Made by a program: the position numbers and the translations under genes. This document shows, piece by piece, positions 28,501 through 41,900 of a DNA stretch of 64,000 bases (the first letter of the stretch is position 1; every line of letters begins with the position of its first letter). Source of the stretch: Apostichopus japonicus (taxonomy: Eukaryota > Echinodermata > Holothuroidea > Aspidochirotida > Stichopodidae); contig NC_092573.1 of the NCBI RefSeq assembly GCF_037975245.1, positions 740,001 to 804,000 on the forward strand, in the 5' to 3' direction. Under the pieces are notes generated by a model. The model made no database searches and was not told the DNA's origin. It was given only the letters and a program-made list of their open reading frames with translations.

Positions 28501-31500
28501 CAATCAGATAGTTATCCTAATGGAAGTGAAATATGAATATTGTTTAAAAAAAAGGGGGGATATTGCAATGACTGTATCAAATGTTCCCCACAATGGTAAT
28601 ATTTGTACACAGTTATAGACCAAAACTAGACCAAAATATACATAGCGCCACCTATTCGAGCCTGATTGCGCGCCAAGAACTTCTGTATTTTTCGCATTAT
28701 CTTTGAAGAAATTGATGTAAATTTTATCAATTACAAATAGATTTTTGTTTACCGTAACATTCAAAATGTGTAGCCCACATGTGGGAGAGGAGTGTTATTC
28801 AAGAGTTTTGAGTTTTACCATTTTAATCATGACCGTGTAATGATAGGTAATTTGAAACCATTTTCAGACTTTTCGTTCAACGAAAATTTGGTGATTCATT
28901 TCGTTTCAGAACCAATCAGCGCATTTTCCAAAATATATTCTCAAACAACTTATATACCATTCATTCCACACTGACAACCAATTCGAACTGTTAAAAATTT
29001 ATGCCATACCCTTGAACGGATATAAAACCAGAAAGCCTGCCAACCTTAATGTGATAAATAGCTAATGATAAAGCACAAGAAACATCGCTTTCGATTTCGG
29101 ATCAAACTTTTCTTGTTAAGTTGTTTTTGTTGCTTCATTATCTAACAAATGACAAATACCGGTCACGTTTATTTGACAAATTAATCTTGGGATAAATCCA
29201 ATCAATTAACAAGTTTGTAAACACTTGTTGATGACGTCATCAATCGCTGTGACAGAATATGAATATTTCAGTCGATCAAAGTTAACATATCTCACATGTA
29301 CTTCCAGAACTTCAGCTGAAAATGGATATACTCATCTTTTCTACCGCTTTCACTGATCTTGGTTCACGTTCAAGCTACAAGTGTAAACGTCATACTAATT
29401 TTCCCTCTACGTTTAACCTAAATTGAATGTTAAATTATTAAGATTTAACTCAAAGGCCACATGCACAATTCTACTTTCAAAATGATAAAACAAAAAACTT
29501 TAATTTCGCTACGATTTCGAGCCATTTCTTCTTTTGCTTTATAATTCAGGTTTTATACTGAAATGTTTTTTATTTATTTTTTATCTTCTTTTGTGAGTTC
29601 TTTTTACCGCTTTGTTTTTCTTTTATCTTTTTGTATAAGGATTTCACGTTATCTCTGCTCTGGACGAGATGCGGCAAAACTCTACACAGCTATGTCTGTC
29701 GGGGTCAGACGGCCCCTGCTAGAAGTATGGGACGCCGATCTTCAACATATCTACTCTCGAATTTGCGGGTTTCCTCAAAACCATAAGTACTTCCGCTTAG
29801 CCGCTTCTAGCGACTAAGGGGTTACTTCATTTCGATTAAGAAGTGAACTTATCGATGAAAAGTAGGATTTCGCGACTTCCAACCGGCTTCAATTCAACCT
29901 CTTGTCTACACTCATTCTGTAACAAGATCAACTCTTAAACGAGAAGGACTCTTGAAGGCGCAATTCCGGGGGAGGCACCGCAAGGAAAGGAAAAATGCTT
30001 GTCAAACTTAAGGTATAAAGGCTTTGACTCAGCGTTTCTCAGATTCTAGGTTTTATAACATTTGAAATAAATGTCAAAAACAGAAAGACGAAAAAACAAG
30101 AGGGAACGATTAATTATCTTGGATCAGAATGCTTGGGGGATGTCCTCTGGACATAGACACACCTGTAGGCTATAAACTGCATTTACTGTTGTCTCTTGGT
30201 CTTAATTGAATTATATGTTAAGACGAAAATAAACAATATTCAGAAGTCATTTATTAATTTTGTTCATAACGAAAATCACGGCCTTACTTATTGATTATTG
30301 ACACCGAAATGAAGTTGTCACCATTTTCTTTTATTACTATAGATAAATACACTGTAAATTTTACATTTATAATTGATAAAAATATAAATGTCAAGAAAAT
30401 GATTCCTATAAGATTTTTTTAAGATCATCCCTAAATAATTACAGGGCAACGTCGTGAACAAATTCCCTCCTCGAGAAACTGATCATTGCGGACTTTACTA
30501 AATTTGGAATTGGGACTGTAGTTTCAGAGTTTAATCATTGCCTTTATTATGTTACGTCATACAAAATATGATAACAACATATGCCTAATGAAAGAAAACT
30601 CTTTGGTAGGCGAAAATATTCCATTAAAAATTTGTATATATATACATTAGAATTAAATATAATTTTTTAATAATACTTGTGAGTTGAGTATATGGGTTGT
30701 ATATATTATGATAATCGTATGGTTAACACATTTGATGTTAAAATACATAGTTTTATAGAATATAAAACTACCATTGGCTGTTATTAAGTTAAGTATATCT
30801 GTTGGTAATACATGAAATCTTTCATGTAAGTTGCAGACCCATTTTAACAAGTTCCATTTGTAACTAGCAATCTAATTTTTAATTTCGCTAGGCAGAGGGG
30901 TCGATGCTTTAATAAACTTCTATGCACAAAGTGTCACCTTCTTTTTTTTAATGGATTCATTTTTGACATGTATTTTATATATTTTGTCGAGTCCAGATTT
31001 TTCATAGTAGTGGTACCCCAGCAACAAGACAGTGGGCCTGTTATGAATGTATTTTGATGAGATTCCGTTATTAAATTCTTCATCATCACAAGTTTCGATC
31101 ATTTCAGATCATAAAAGATAGGAAATTGTATTCTTAATTTGTCCCATCTTTGTATAGATAATCGTTGGACTGTGCCTCAAGCTTTCACAGTTTAGATCTA
31201 TGGTTTATTTATAAAGATATAGTTAAAGTATAGACTATATACAGCTAGCAGCTGGAACCATGTCGGGTCAACCAATCAGGAAGTCGCAGACGACCGAACC
31301 GTGGTAACCACGTGGCCAAAATTTGTCTGAGCAACGGTGAGCAATAAGGTATGACTTATCCAGGAATTGACAACTCCCATCCCCATCCCCTTTTCACCTT
31401 CGCTATAACCTCCCTCACAACAGTCTGAAACAATTAGAGATTTCATATATTCTGTCATGCGCACTAAGTAATTGTAACTACAATGTTGTGTTGCTCGTGT

Positions 31501-33140
31501 CAACCTTTGTCATATTTTGACTACTTCCAAAACAAAATGATTTGATCTCCTACATTATATCGGCTTATTTTTAAGAAATCATTTTTGGGGCAGTCAGGTG
31601 AAGGTTACTATGATAATGTGAGTTGTTTTGTATTGATTTGCTAATTTGCGATAATATGATCAAACCTACCGATTTATTTACTGAACTGACATGAAATGAT
31701 ACTTAATTAGCAATTCTAACCATCAGGGAAGATGAAAAAGAGAGAAAGAAATGTAACCGACCTGCTGCTTCATGTTGTAACATTAATCATATGGAAAAAG
31801 TAAATAAATCTACAAATATAGAAACAAATCTATGGGGTTTGATTAGTTTCCTTAAACTGTTTGAAATGAAATATGACTAGCAAATCTATGAAATAAATTT
31901 TGCATCGAAACGATACAGAAGTTTAACAAATCTAACACGAACAGATCCGTTGAAAATGGAGTAACTCGTTACAACTCAGTTATATTGTATGTATGATCTT
32001 GTTAAATATTATACAAGACTAGAACAAACGTATACGTGTGCAGGCCGAAGCTGCTACACGGGTTTCTGTATTACAAGCGAAAAGTGCTTGCAACTATATA
32101 ATACTGAGCAAATTTAGCGCGAATAGAAATTTAAACTTAGTTAGCGCCCTCATTTATTGCTTTGTTCTTTTCACGACATCTAAAGCGACGTTTGACCTGC
32201 GTCGAATCAACAGAGTTCAACACTGACCGGCTGCCTTCAAGAGCCATTTGAAAAAGGGTAGGAAACGCAGTATTTTTAAGTTCTCGGTTGGTGTCATTTT
32301 CTTTGTCTTCCCGGTTTTCTTACAAGCAGAATGGGATTTTATGCACCCCCTTTACCCCCCCCCCCTCCCACCCCTGCATCTATACCTCCTCCATCACTCT
32401 TTACTAGGCATCACATACCAGTATCTTGCATTGAACATGATTAACACAAATCTTCGCTATTGAAAATTGTCAAGTTTCACTGTAAAGTTTTCTTTTGCAC
32501 TAATTCAAGCTATGCGCAATTTGAAAATTAAGTAACGCTCGATCGAACAATAAACACATTTACATATCACATGATGAGGAATATTATTAGTTATGTTTTT
32601 TTCTTCTTTTTCCCCTTCATTTTGTCTTTCACATTTGCTGTAGTTTCTGTTGTATTTTATATGATATATTTCTTTCAAATGTTAATTTATTATTTCCACC
32701 TCAGGATTTTTCATATTCGCAATTTCTTTTTATGATTTTCTCTTTCATATTATTTTTTTGGCACTGTCGAATAATATCAAAGGTGGGCCGTTTCGTCATC
32801 CGGCCTCACCTCCCCCTCACCCCCCCCCCCCCACAAAAAAATAACAGGGAATATCTAGATTTTAACTACTCTACAAAGAGAGATTTCAAATTTAAGGGGC
32901 AGCATAGTTTGCGCTGTTTTTTCTGTTAAGTTTTTACTCTTTTAAGTTAAATTAAGCGCACGAATTTCTTCAAAATATGCAAGCCATGTGGTGATCATAC
33001 GCGATCAGTCTTTTGACATAATCCTTTAATCCTATGCGGTTAGGGATTGTATCCATTGTCACCCAATCTCAAACGCGACCACTCTCTCTCTTCATTTCGC
33101 CTGCCTCAAACAACTTTCGTCCACTTACCTCAACAGAAGA
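25582..33140. other. Intergenic between lectin B and Islet, no gene recognised
   Basis: About 7.5 kb of AT-rich sequence. Notable spots: TGACGTCA at 26967-26974; a 16-bp perfect palindrome around TGACGTCA at 29228-29243; a GC- and CpG-rich unique block at about 29650-29990; C or G runs near 25700, 26762, 27892 and 32821. No open frame resembles a known family. It may hold Islet regulatory DNA (inference). Confidence 0.5.
29228..29243. promoter_or_regulatory. 16-bp palindrome with CREB/ATF-type core
   Basis: TTGATGACGTCATCAA is perfectly self-complementary and contains TGACGTCA. It fits a bZIP dimer site about 4.4 kb upstream of the Islet start codon. The target gene is not known. Confidence 0.4.
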
Positions 33141-33358
33141 CCTACGTCACAGTTGATTAACCAATCAACAAGTAAGATTCGGCCGTCTTGCTGAATACAT
33201 TTTAAAATGACGCGTTTTCAAACGTGTAATCTGAACAAGACTTATCGCGCCTCTTTCACGTAGGCCTACAATATAGAGTAACTCAATGTGCACAGTAAAG
33301 GTAAGGTACAGTTAGTGACTAGGAAGGGGGGAAACTTGCAGGAGTATCTACATATAAA
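33141..33358 (+). promoter_or_regulatory. Candidate Islet proximal promoter
   Basis: Signals in order: TACGTCAC at 33143-33150; a dyad GTTGATT-AACC-AATCAAC at 33152-33169 containing CCAAT; the palindrome TAGGCCTA at 33261-33268; and TATAAA at 33353-33358. A start near 33383-33390 would leave a leader of about 300 bases before the ATG. Sequence signals only; the transcription start was not determined. Confidence 0.4.
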
Positions 33359-33685
33359 CTACCACGGCGCGAACACGCGTGTATAGTAGTGAACTAAAAT
33401 CGACTCAAAAGTGAACGCTGGGGAATTTCCTCTTCGCCTGGTTTTTTATCTTCTTCTGAACATCTTGAAAACTTCGTGTATAGAACATCTCAAGTTTTTT
33501 TTTTTTTTTTTGGGTACTTACTAAATCTTTCTCTTTGGACCACTTTACTTTTTATCGATGACAACTGAAGGAGCCATTTCTTCTATTTGCGAGAGTTCTT
33601 GACATCTTTTTTAAACTAAGTTGGGAATAGCTTAGGATAAAATTTGTTTGGAATTTGTGATTTTCTGTTTCACCCTTGCCTCATC
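33359..33685 (+). other. Probable Islet 5' leader with a short upstream frame
   Basis: The leader region contains a T-run near 33495-33511 and an upstream ATG at 33558 opening a 14-codon frame that stops at 33600-33602. An in-frame TAA at 33638-33640 precedes the Islet ATG, which fixes the protein start at 33686 or at the second ATG, 33692. The upstream frame could reduce translation (inference). Confidence 0.5.
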
Positions 33686-33713
33686 ATGACGATGGAAGAT
33701 TTACAGATTATGT
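33686..33713 (+). CDS. isl1: Islet exon 1 (N-terminal tip)
   Basis: It encodes MTMEDLQIM plus one base. The donor is GTAAGT at 33714. Its phase matches exon 2 (T plus CG gives Ser10). Both ATGs (33686 and 33692) have A at -3, so the protein may start at either. Confidence 0.75.
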
Positions 33714-35632
33714 GTAAGTTACAATTTACATAATTGTTTTTTTTTTTACTTTTTCATCAATTTTATATTATTATTTTTTGGATAGTATTTATCGTAATGG
33801 AATGTGTCAATTTATATATAGAGAAAAAGGAGAAATTGTATAAAAAAAAATAGTGATTTGGAATTAATACCAATAGTGTAAAGGTCAATGCAAAAAAAAA
33901 ATAATGAAGGTAAAAGTCATTTAATAATTACTAATGTGAGTCAGTTTTTAAAAACGTCAGGAATGTGATAAAGGGTTTTGACATTTATTGGTACTACAAA
34001 GTATTTAATTTTTTTTTTTAAAAGAATGATATTTATTTGACAACAGCAAAATTATCATAAGCAGCTATATTGTTTTGGTTTCACGAAGAAGTCTGATTCA
34101 GAAGAAATTTGTCGAGGAATGTGTGATAATTTGGTTGCCAGGAAAAGTTTGGATTTTAAAAATAAATTCTCGGGATACTGTTAGGTTGTTCATGTTGTTA
34201 CAAAATGACACTATCAACTACTTTCGTTATTTTTAATTTAAAAATAAAGGCTTTTGAAACTTGCGTAAACAGAAACCAAAATGCATGATTTTATTAACTA
34301 AGCAAATTTAGTAACTTCCGGTATAAGTTAGATTTACTTGTACAAGAAACTATGGTTGTCATATTTTTCAGTTCAAATGGGCATAAATTTAAAAATTGGC
34401 TCTGAAATATTACCTTTTTGCTTCCATTCGGAGTATTGTATATATTTATGTCAAATTTATGACTTTACCGTCACTTAATGTAAGCATGTGGCTAAATGTG
34501 GTAAACAAATGCATGTGTTTAATTTATTTTTAATAAAAGATTTGTTTCCCCCACATACCAACCCATGTTTATTGGATTTTAAGTTTAAAAAGAATATTTA
34601 TTGGTATAGGATAAACATTAATTATAAAATATTTTTTCAATTGTAACATTGTTATGCTTCATTTCTCTGTTAAGGATTTTGAATAAAGCAAATATGAACA
34701 CAAAAATGTGAAACGTTAGTGATCAAGGAAAGATGTAACAAAAAAGTTCAAAGTTAGACAAAAACTTCATTAGAAGCAGGAATATTAGCTACGTTATTTG
34801 TTGTGATTGATTTTGATGTTGAAAAGTAGGATGTTTGTCTTTATTATAAAGTGAATGTCAATTTTAAAAATGAAGTTTATTCGCTAAAAAGGAAGTGAGA
34901 GGTTTATAATAAAAAGCTAGTTTCAGTTTCAGAAAAAAAAAACATTGTCTTGGAAGTTATGGTAAGAGAACAAAAATAAGATACCATTAACAAATCATGT
35001 ACATCGGCTATGACTTCCTTATATGTATGTATACCATACAGAACACAAAACATATAAATCAAGTAATGGAGTTCAGTAAATATGTTGTAAAATAATACAA
35101 ATTTAGGATCCGTTTAAATTCTTTTAGTTTACTTAAGATAAATGCCAAAGCGCAAAGTAGTCGGCCCTTGATCGTTAGTGGTATAGTACGCGAACACACT
35201 CTAGTCTCGTAGAGGAAAATAATAATAATAAAACGGTTTTCAGTTAAAGGTTTCATTGAGTTTTTCTCTTAATTATGAAGTTGATAAAATGCCACGAAAC
35301 GTTCAGAGCTGGTGATAAAAGAACGGTTTATCAAAATAAAGATTATTTTCGGTGGCATTAAACGATAAACGAAACTGTAATTCTATGGAAAATAAAACAG
35401 TATGTAATGTTAAAGCGTTTAATGACAATAAATGGGTAACGTAATGTAAAGTAATTCTGTATCCGTGCACATACTAATGGGGTCACTTTTAATACAGATA
35501 CATAGAAATGATAACATTGATGTCCATCTCAGTTATTTGTAATAGACAAAGGATTCACTGTTATTTCACTTTCGTACCGTAACAACAATACCATCGGCAC
35601 CGCAGGTTATTTTCGCTTTATTATGTCATATG

Positions 35633-35669
<37 letters not shown>

Positions 35670-35848
35670 CATACCACTTTCTAATTTAATATTATTTCAA
35701 GCTGTGATTATAAATTCCCCCAATAAACAATAAAAGTCCAAATATGAATCTCGTTGTACCTTCAACGCTCTCTTCAAGACAGGATATGTATACCATAGAT
35801 ATACCACTTAAACCAACATGCAGGTATGCATTGGGTTATTTAACATAC

Positions 35849-35931
<83 letters not shown>

Positions 35932-38900
35932 TAACCTATATTCATTTACAATATGCAGAGGTGGCAATTCCTCTAAACTCTTTGGCCATTTTTCATCAAA
36001 TCTGAATTCTGTATAGTCTAAGATATCAAACTGATCCATTTTGCCTGAAAGAAATCGGCTTTCAGCGTGAGAAATGTAATCAAAGTAACCAATATTTATC
36101 CATACTCAACTCTATATTTACGTTCATATTTCCTTGAACAAGTCCACCCAAAACCTTGGCTTGGTTTGTTTGTTGTTCTTGGTTATACCACCCTGCGCGA
36201 GATTACTGCTACACGCTTCAGCGACTGTATGATATACTGTGCCGTTGGAATGACGACTTCGGCAACGTAATGTGGCGGAACCCGTAATTAGCAACTGTGA
36301 TTTATTTTTTCAAACCGAAATAAAATTCACGACACAGAGATAGAGAGTGAGAGAGTTTACTGCAGAACGAATCATCTACTCTGGTTGTAACTTTTCGTAA
36401 CACATTTCGACAATTGCTACGTGCTTTGATCTTCTTTCTTCTGTTTCTTCCCTTCTTTTTGTGTCGAGACATAAAACCCTGTGTTTACGACGACCGCGTG
36501 AATAGATACTTTGGAAAATGAAGAATTTGTAAATAAATCCATTCGCAAAAGGCTTTAATCATAGCTAATAGCTCTATACTATACATTGGCCAATGACTAA
36601 ATTTAGTCATATATTATAGAAATAAAGTCGATGTGAACTATTCTTTGATTGCATTCTATCTGTGCTTAATTCACCAATTAATTATTTCGGATATAAAAAG
36701 GTACATTCTTTGTCTCGGACACAATCTAAAACAGAGCGAATCTCCCTTTACGCCACCACCCCCCCCCCGCCCCACATCATCCCACCCGAACCCTTCAGCT
36801 AATCCTTTCACATAAACCTACATGAATGGATATGCATGTGATTGTTCAATATATAAAAAAGAAGAACAGATATTATATATATATATATATATTTCAACTG
36901 AAATGTAAAAACAAAGAGTACATATATATTTTAATTGTCTTCGACTATTGACCCTGTTGTGGTTTCCTTGATCGCTCGATATTGATTAAGATTTTGGTAA
37001 TTAATATCGATCTTCATTAACATTACCGGCCACGTGAGATTTGAAAGTGGTACTGTTAGTGTTCCTTGGAGTTTTCTTCAAGGCAGATGAAGGAGGTGTC
37101 GGTTAACATTTTGAGTCCAAAGAATGCTTGGAGAAGGAAAGTTGGGAGCATATATACATAGAAACAGTAAATTATGTTTTTTACATATTTATTGTTATCG
37201 GAAGTTTCCTTTCTCTCTTTCTCGTGCTGTATATTATAAGATCACACGAGAGCCATTGAGTCTAAACCGGTCTGCAATCATTCTAGCTTAATTAAAGATT
37301 ACCTTGGCTTGTCAGTATTTTAGTTTAAATATTACCCACTGGTCCACAAGTAGGCCTATTCTAGTTTAAATATTTCATGATGGAGTGGATCTTGGATAAA
37401 GTCTAAAATTCTCGACCAATCAACCACATAAACGTCTTTCAATAACAGTCGTAAAAAACAAGAAAAAGAAAAAATAAGGATTGTTTTCACTTTAGTAGAC
37501 CAAAGTAATCTGCAAGGATAAATCAAGATGTCAAACTTGAGATAATCTTTAAACTGACCAAATGCATCCATTTCAAGTGACCTGATGTGTATATACGTCA
37601 AAATTCCTGCACGATAACACGCGAGGCTGATGTGTATGAGAAAAAGTATTGATAGTATCTCACAAGCATGGATGCTTCGAATAACTTATACCTTCGATAG
37701 GAGCAATATGAACAGTGGTTACAAAGAAAACTAGTACTTGAAAAAGATATGATTTAAGCCTACAGATTTAGATATAATCAACAACAATATGATCTGTTTA
37801 TAAATAAGAAATTACTTCACGGAAAGTTACAGAGCTGAAATATCAATTGGGTTGTCTTTTGTTTCATTTTTTTTTTTTTTGTAATGTATTTACATACTTT
37901 TCAGATTTAATTATTTACAAAGATCCATAGGTCATGCTCATAATAATCTACAAAAGCAGCAAAGTTGTACTTTATACTTGATGGGTAGACATGCATGCAT
38001 ACAGGGCCTGCAAATGGCATGGACTATGTATTCGAAAATGCAGCAAACTTGTTTCTCTATACCTCAAAAAAAAAAATCCAAATTTGGTTATAGTTGTTGC
38101 TGGTAATGTTGTATTCCCCCAGCAATCCCTCCCCGGGTTTTTATTTGCTTTCATACAATAAATCAATAACAAAGAAAGACAACAAAAAAAAACATGCATA
38201 AACACAATACATGCTTATCTTAGTAGCAAAGAAATTTGAGAGCCTGTTCTTTGTGGTTCCATTATTGACAAAATTAAAGAAAGGTTAATTTTGCTTAAAC
38301 CAATAAAAGAAAGTTGGGGTTTAATTTAGTCATTGTCTTGGTAAAAAAAATATTAAAAATTACCAAGAATGTTATTGTTTTTTATTGTATGCAAATCAAT
38401 AATGTACCATATAAAGTAATAGAGTGATTAAGTGATTTTTGTATTTTGTATTTAATTTTTGTGTCAGTAAATATCTTGTAAATCAAAAATCATAGTAAAA
38501 TACTTATGGTCGTGCAACTTTCTATTAATCATGCAAATCAATTAAATGTATTTATAAGACAAGGTCTCTCATCTACTAACTCATACTTTTCTATGAGTTT
38601 ATAGCCTATTTATGTTATTATCCTGATAATGTCACTAACATACTTTTCTAATTTGTCTTCCAGCGGACAAGCCGAAGAGGGCCTCCGTATGTGTTGGTTG
38701 CGGAGGTGCCATACAGGACCAGTACATCTTACGGGTAGCCCCTGATTTAGAATGGCACGCCTCTTGCCTTAAATGTTCCGATTGCAGCACGTACCTTGAC
38801 GAATCTTGTACCTGTTTTGTTAGAGATGGAAAACCTTATTGTAAAAGAGACTACCTCAGGTATAGTATATAATGACCATCATTATATTGTTTGTATGTTC

Positions 38901-41900
38901 TCGTAATGAGTAATGTTTGTCAATGTTTCTTCTCACAGTGTAATGCATACTACATAGAGGCTTCACCATGAGCCGTTCTCAAATTAATATAGCCCTAACT
39001 TGAATCATTGACCAAGAGGCAACGTACCCGCGAAGTGAGTCTTGTTCTAACTTGGTTGAAATATCACGTTTGCTTACCCTAGATTGAATAAATATAAAAT
39101 CAATATTTTAATTATATCTGGGCCACACAAGTAGGCCCAGTAGTAGGCTATTCATGACTGTATGGAAAAAAATCACTTCGGCATGTTTTAAATTGCTTAA
39201 ATATAATCAGTGAGTTATAGATCCTTCTATAATATCGTTACTGTAACCTACTGCAGTTACATCAAGTGTAGACGGTAGCCTACATGCTAAATAGTTTATA
39301 GGCAAGGGCCTAGTCAAACTTAGATCTACATAGGCTCTACAACACGTCCATATAATGAATTATGAACAGCCTACGCTAGCCTAGGTTGTTTTCATTGCTA
39401 CTACACTGCTACCGTGCAAAGATCCTGAAATATTTACTGTAATTACCAAGTTATCGTATTAAGCAATACAACTTTACACATTTTCATTACTTCACTGTCC
39501 ACCAGCTTTTCACCACGGATTCCGTTTACCGTCGCACAGGGATACCTACCCGCCGAACAGATGGTTATCACAAGTCTGAATCTAGCCGCGCGGCTGAGCC
39601 ACGTGTTGCGCGCGTGGCTCAACTGTGTGTCCTTTATATGAGGTGGCATTGACATTAAACTTTACCAACACACATCGACATTAGACCATTTGAGTTTGGA
39701 CATATGTTAGGCTGTATTCACATTTCTTGTGTTTTCATAGAGAAATGCTATCTTCTTTTGACGAACTATCAACTTGATGCGAGAGTTTTTCCCCTTGGGG
39801 TAAGATTCATGCCGAATTTGCGTTTAGACATGGGGCAAAAAATCTGTTCATTTTGGAGTTCAATCACACGACGGGATGTCAAAGTATATAATATATACCG
39901 CATTTAGGCAGGCTGCTACGTCCTGGCTTATAGTTCACACATTTCATGTCAGACTCCAGCTCAGAGATAAATACAAGACCGATCGAATCACGGATAAAAA
40001 TGAAGAGAAACACGAGGCGCCCTCTGAAAATTACCCGATAAATGTGTCAGTCTGACATAGGAGACCGCTTGTGTCATATTCAAACTTTTCAATTTAAAAT
40101 CGGTTGAAATAAATACTTCTTTGAACAAAAGGTGCTCCCGTCTTATTCTCAGTTATTTGTTGATAACATGGGCAAGTTAGTGTCAGTCATAGACTGTATT
40201 TTGTAAGTGAAGTCACTGTCATAATTTTGCACACAGGCTAATGTTTCCAATGTCCATCCCCCGTGCAGTGACGTCACATATTACGTAGGTCTATTTTGTT
40301 CCATTTATAGACAAATAGCATCACAGTCATATTTTAATACAAATTTTTTTTTGGGGGTATTGGACCAGTACTTCAACCACGCGGACAATGCCTTTCGGTC
40401 TGTTTAACTGGCATAGTGCTATATTCGAACAATTATACTTTGTTCGGTGATCCTCAGAGAAAATAATAGGACAACACCTTTGACCCTTGACCTGTGGTAA
40501 CCCTCTCTGCGATCTCGTCCATGGCGTATTTATTTGCTTTGCTATGATTTGTTTAGCCTAAGAAGATCTGAGAATCATGCGAACTATTCGGTCGGAGGTG
40601 CTAACGGAATCAATGCGTGAACGCTTCAACGTTACACTTAGATATATTGTTGTGTTACTTTTGATACACATAGAAGGTCAGATAAAAAGATAAATCACAA
40701 AACAAATAGGTATAAAATCATGAATATTTGATGTCAATAATTCGGCTTCTGGCACGGATGACGACAAAACAGTAGAATACATCATGAAGACATCCTATAG
40801 TGTGGATCAAATGCTGAGAAATCCAACAATCTGAATAATTCTAACAGGTCGCGAAACTTGTGATTTTCTTTATTGCAAAAATAATATAATATTGAAAAGG
40901 TTAGCAACTGCTCAACTTTAAATTCAGAGTGTAGTATAAGAAGTCCATCCGGTGTATAAGTAAATCCATCCATTCATTCGTCTGTTTCTATGTATACAAG
41001 ATGTAGGTCAAACCTTCAAGAAGTATTTTCCATCGCTGTGTTTGATTTAAGCAAGTTCAATTGTTTCAACTTATGGAATATAGTTCATATTACAAATAAT
41101 GTCCCTATAAAGACGGGACGAAAATATTTTTAAAATGTCAACAACAACAAAAAAAACCACTTAGGCCTACATCCATGTCAAGTAAATTTGAGTGCAGCCT
41201 AGTTACGGCGTTTCCATGGTGATCATCTCTCAAAAAGCAAAAGCACTTAAACATGAGTTATGACAATAGCTTCTTCATGGATTGCTTAACTTTCGAACCA
41301 GATGTGGAATATCTCGAATAACAAAATATGTCAGCCTTTCAATACAAATGTCAAAACTATAACAGCCGTTACATTTGCAGACTTACAACACTGTATATTC
41401 TTGACCTCCTCCTTTATCCTATAGCTTTGAATACAACCAACGGACGGTTATTGTTCTTGGTCAGTGGCGTAGGAAGGTACTTTTGAGTGGGGGGGGGGGG
41501 GGCTGAAGACTGATGGCCGGCCTGGGGGAGGGGTCTAAAGGGAGGGGGTGTCCCCCTCCCCTTTGGAATTTTTTGCATTTCCAGGTGGCCTCAGATGCAA
41601 TTTGGTGCAATATAGCACACTTCAACACCCACTCCATTTTGTAAACTTAATTTTGTATTTTCAGCTGGCCTTAGATGCAATTTGGTGCTCCAAATGAGAT
41701 TTTTTTCTCATTTGGAAATGAAAAAGGGGTTTTCTGACTTGCGGAGCGGGGGGGGGGCGGAATGATACTTCCGCCCCTCCACATTTTTCACGGGGGGGGG
41801 GGGCTGGCGCCCCCCAGCCCCCCCCCCCCCGGTTCCTACGCCCTTGTTCTTGGTTATTTCCATTAATCAACTTATACTATTTTCCTTTAGAATGTTTCCA

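Larger units (their letters stand above)
33714..38663 (+). other. Islet intron 1
   Basis: This is a 4.95-kb, very AT-rich intron ending TTCCAG. (TA)n tracts lie at 35641-35667, 35866-35928 and 36872-36892. TAGGCCTA lies at 37351-37358 and a C run at about 36762. A more balanced patch at 36120-36300 contains a CGTAATTAGC homeodomain-type site. No exon is seen in it. Confidence 0.65.
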
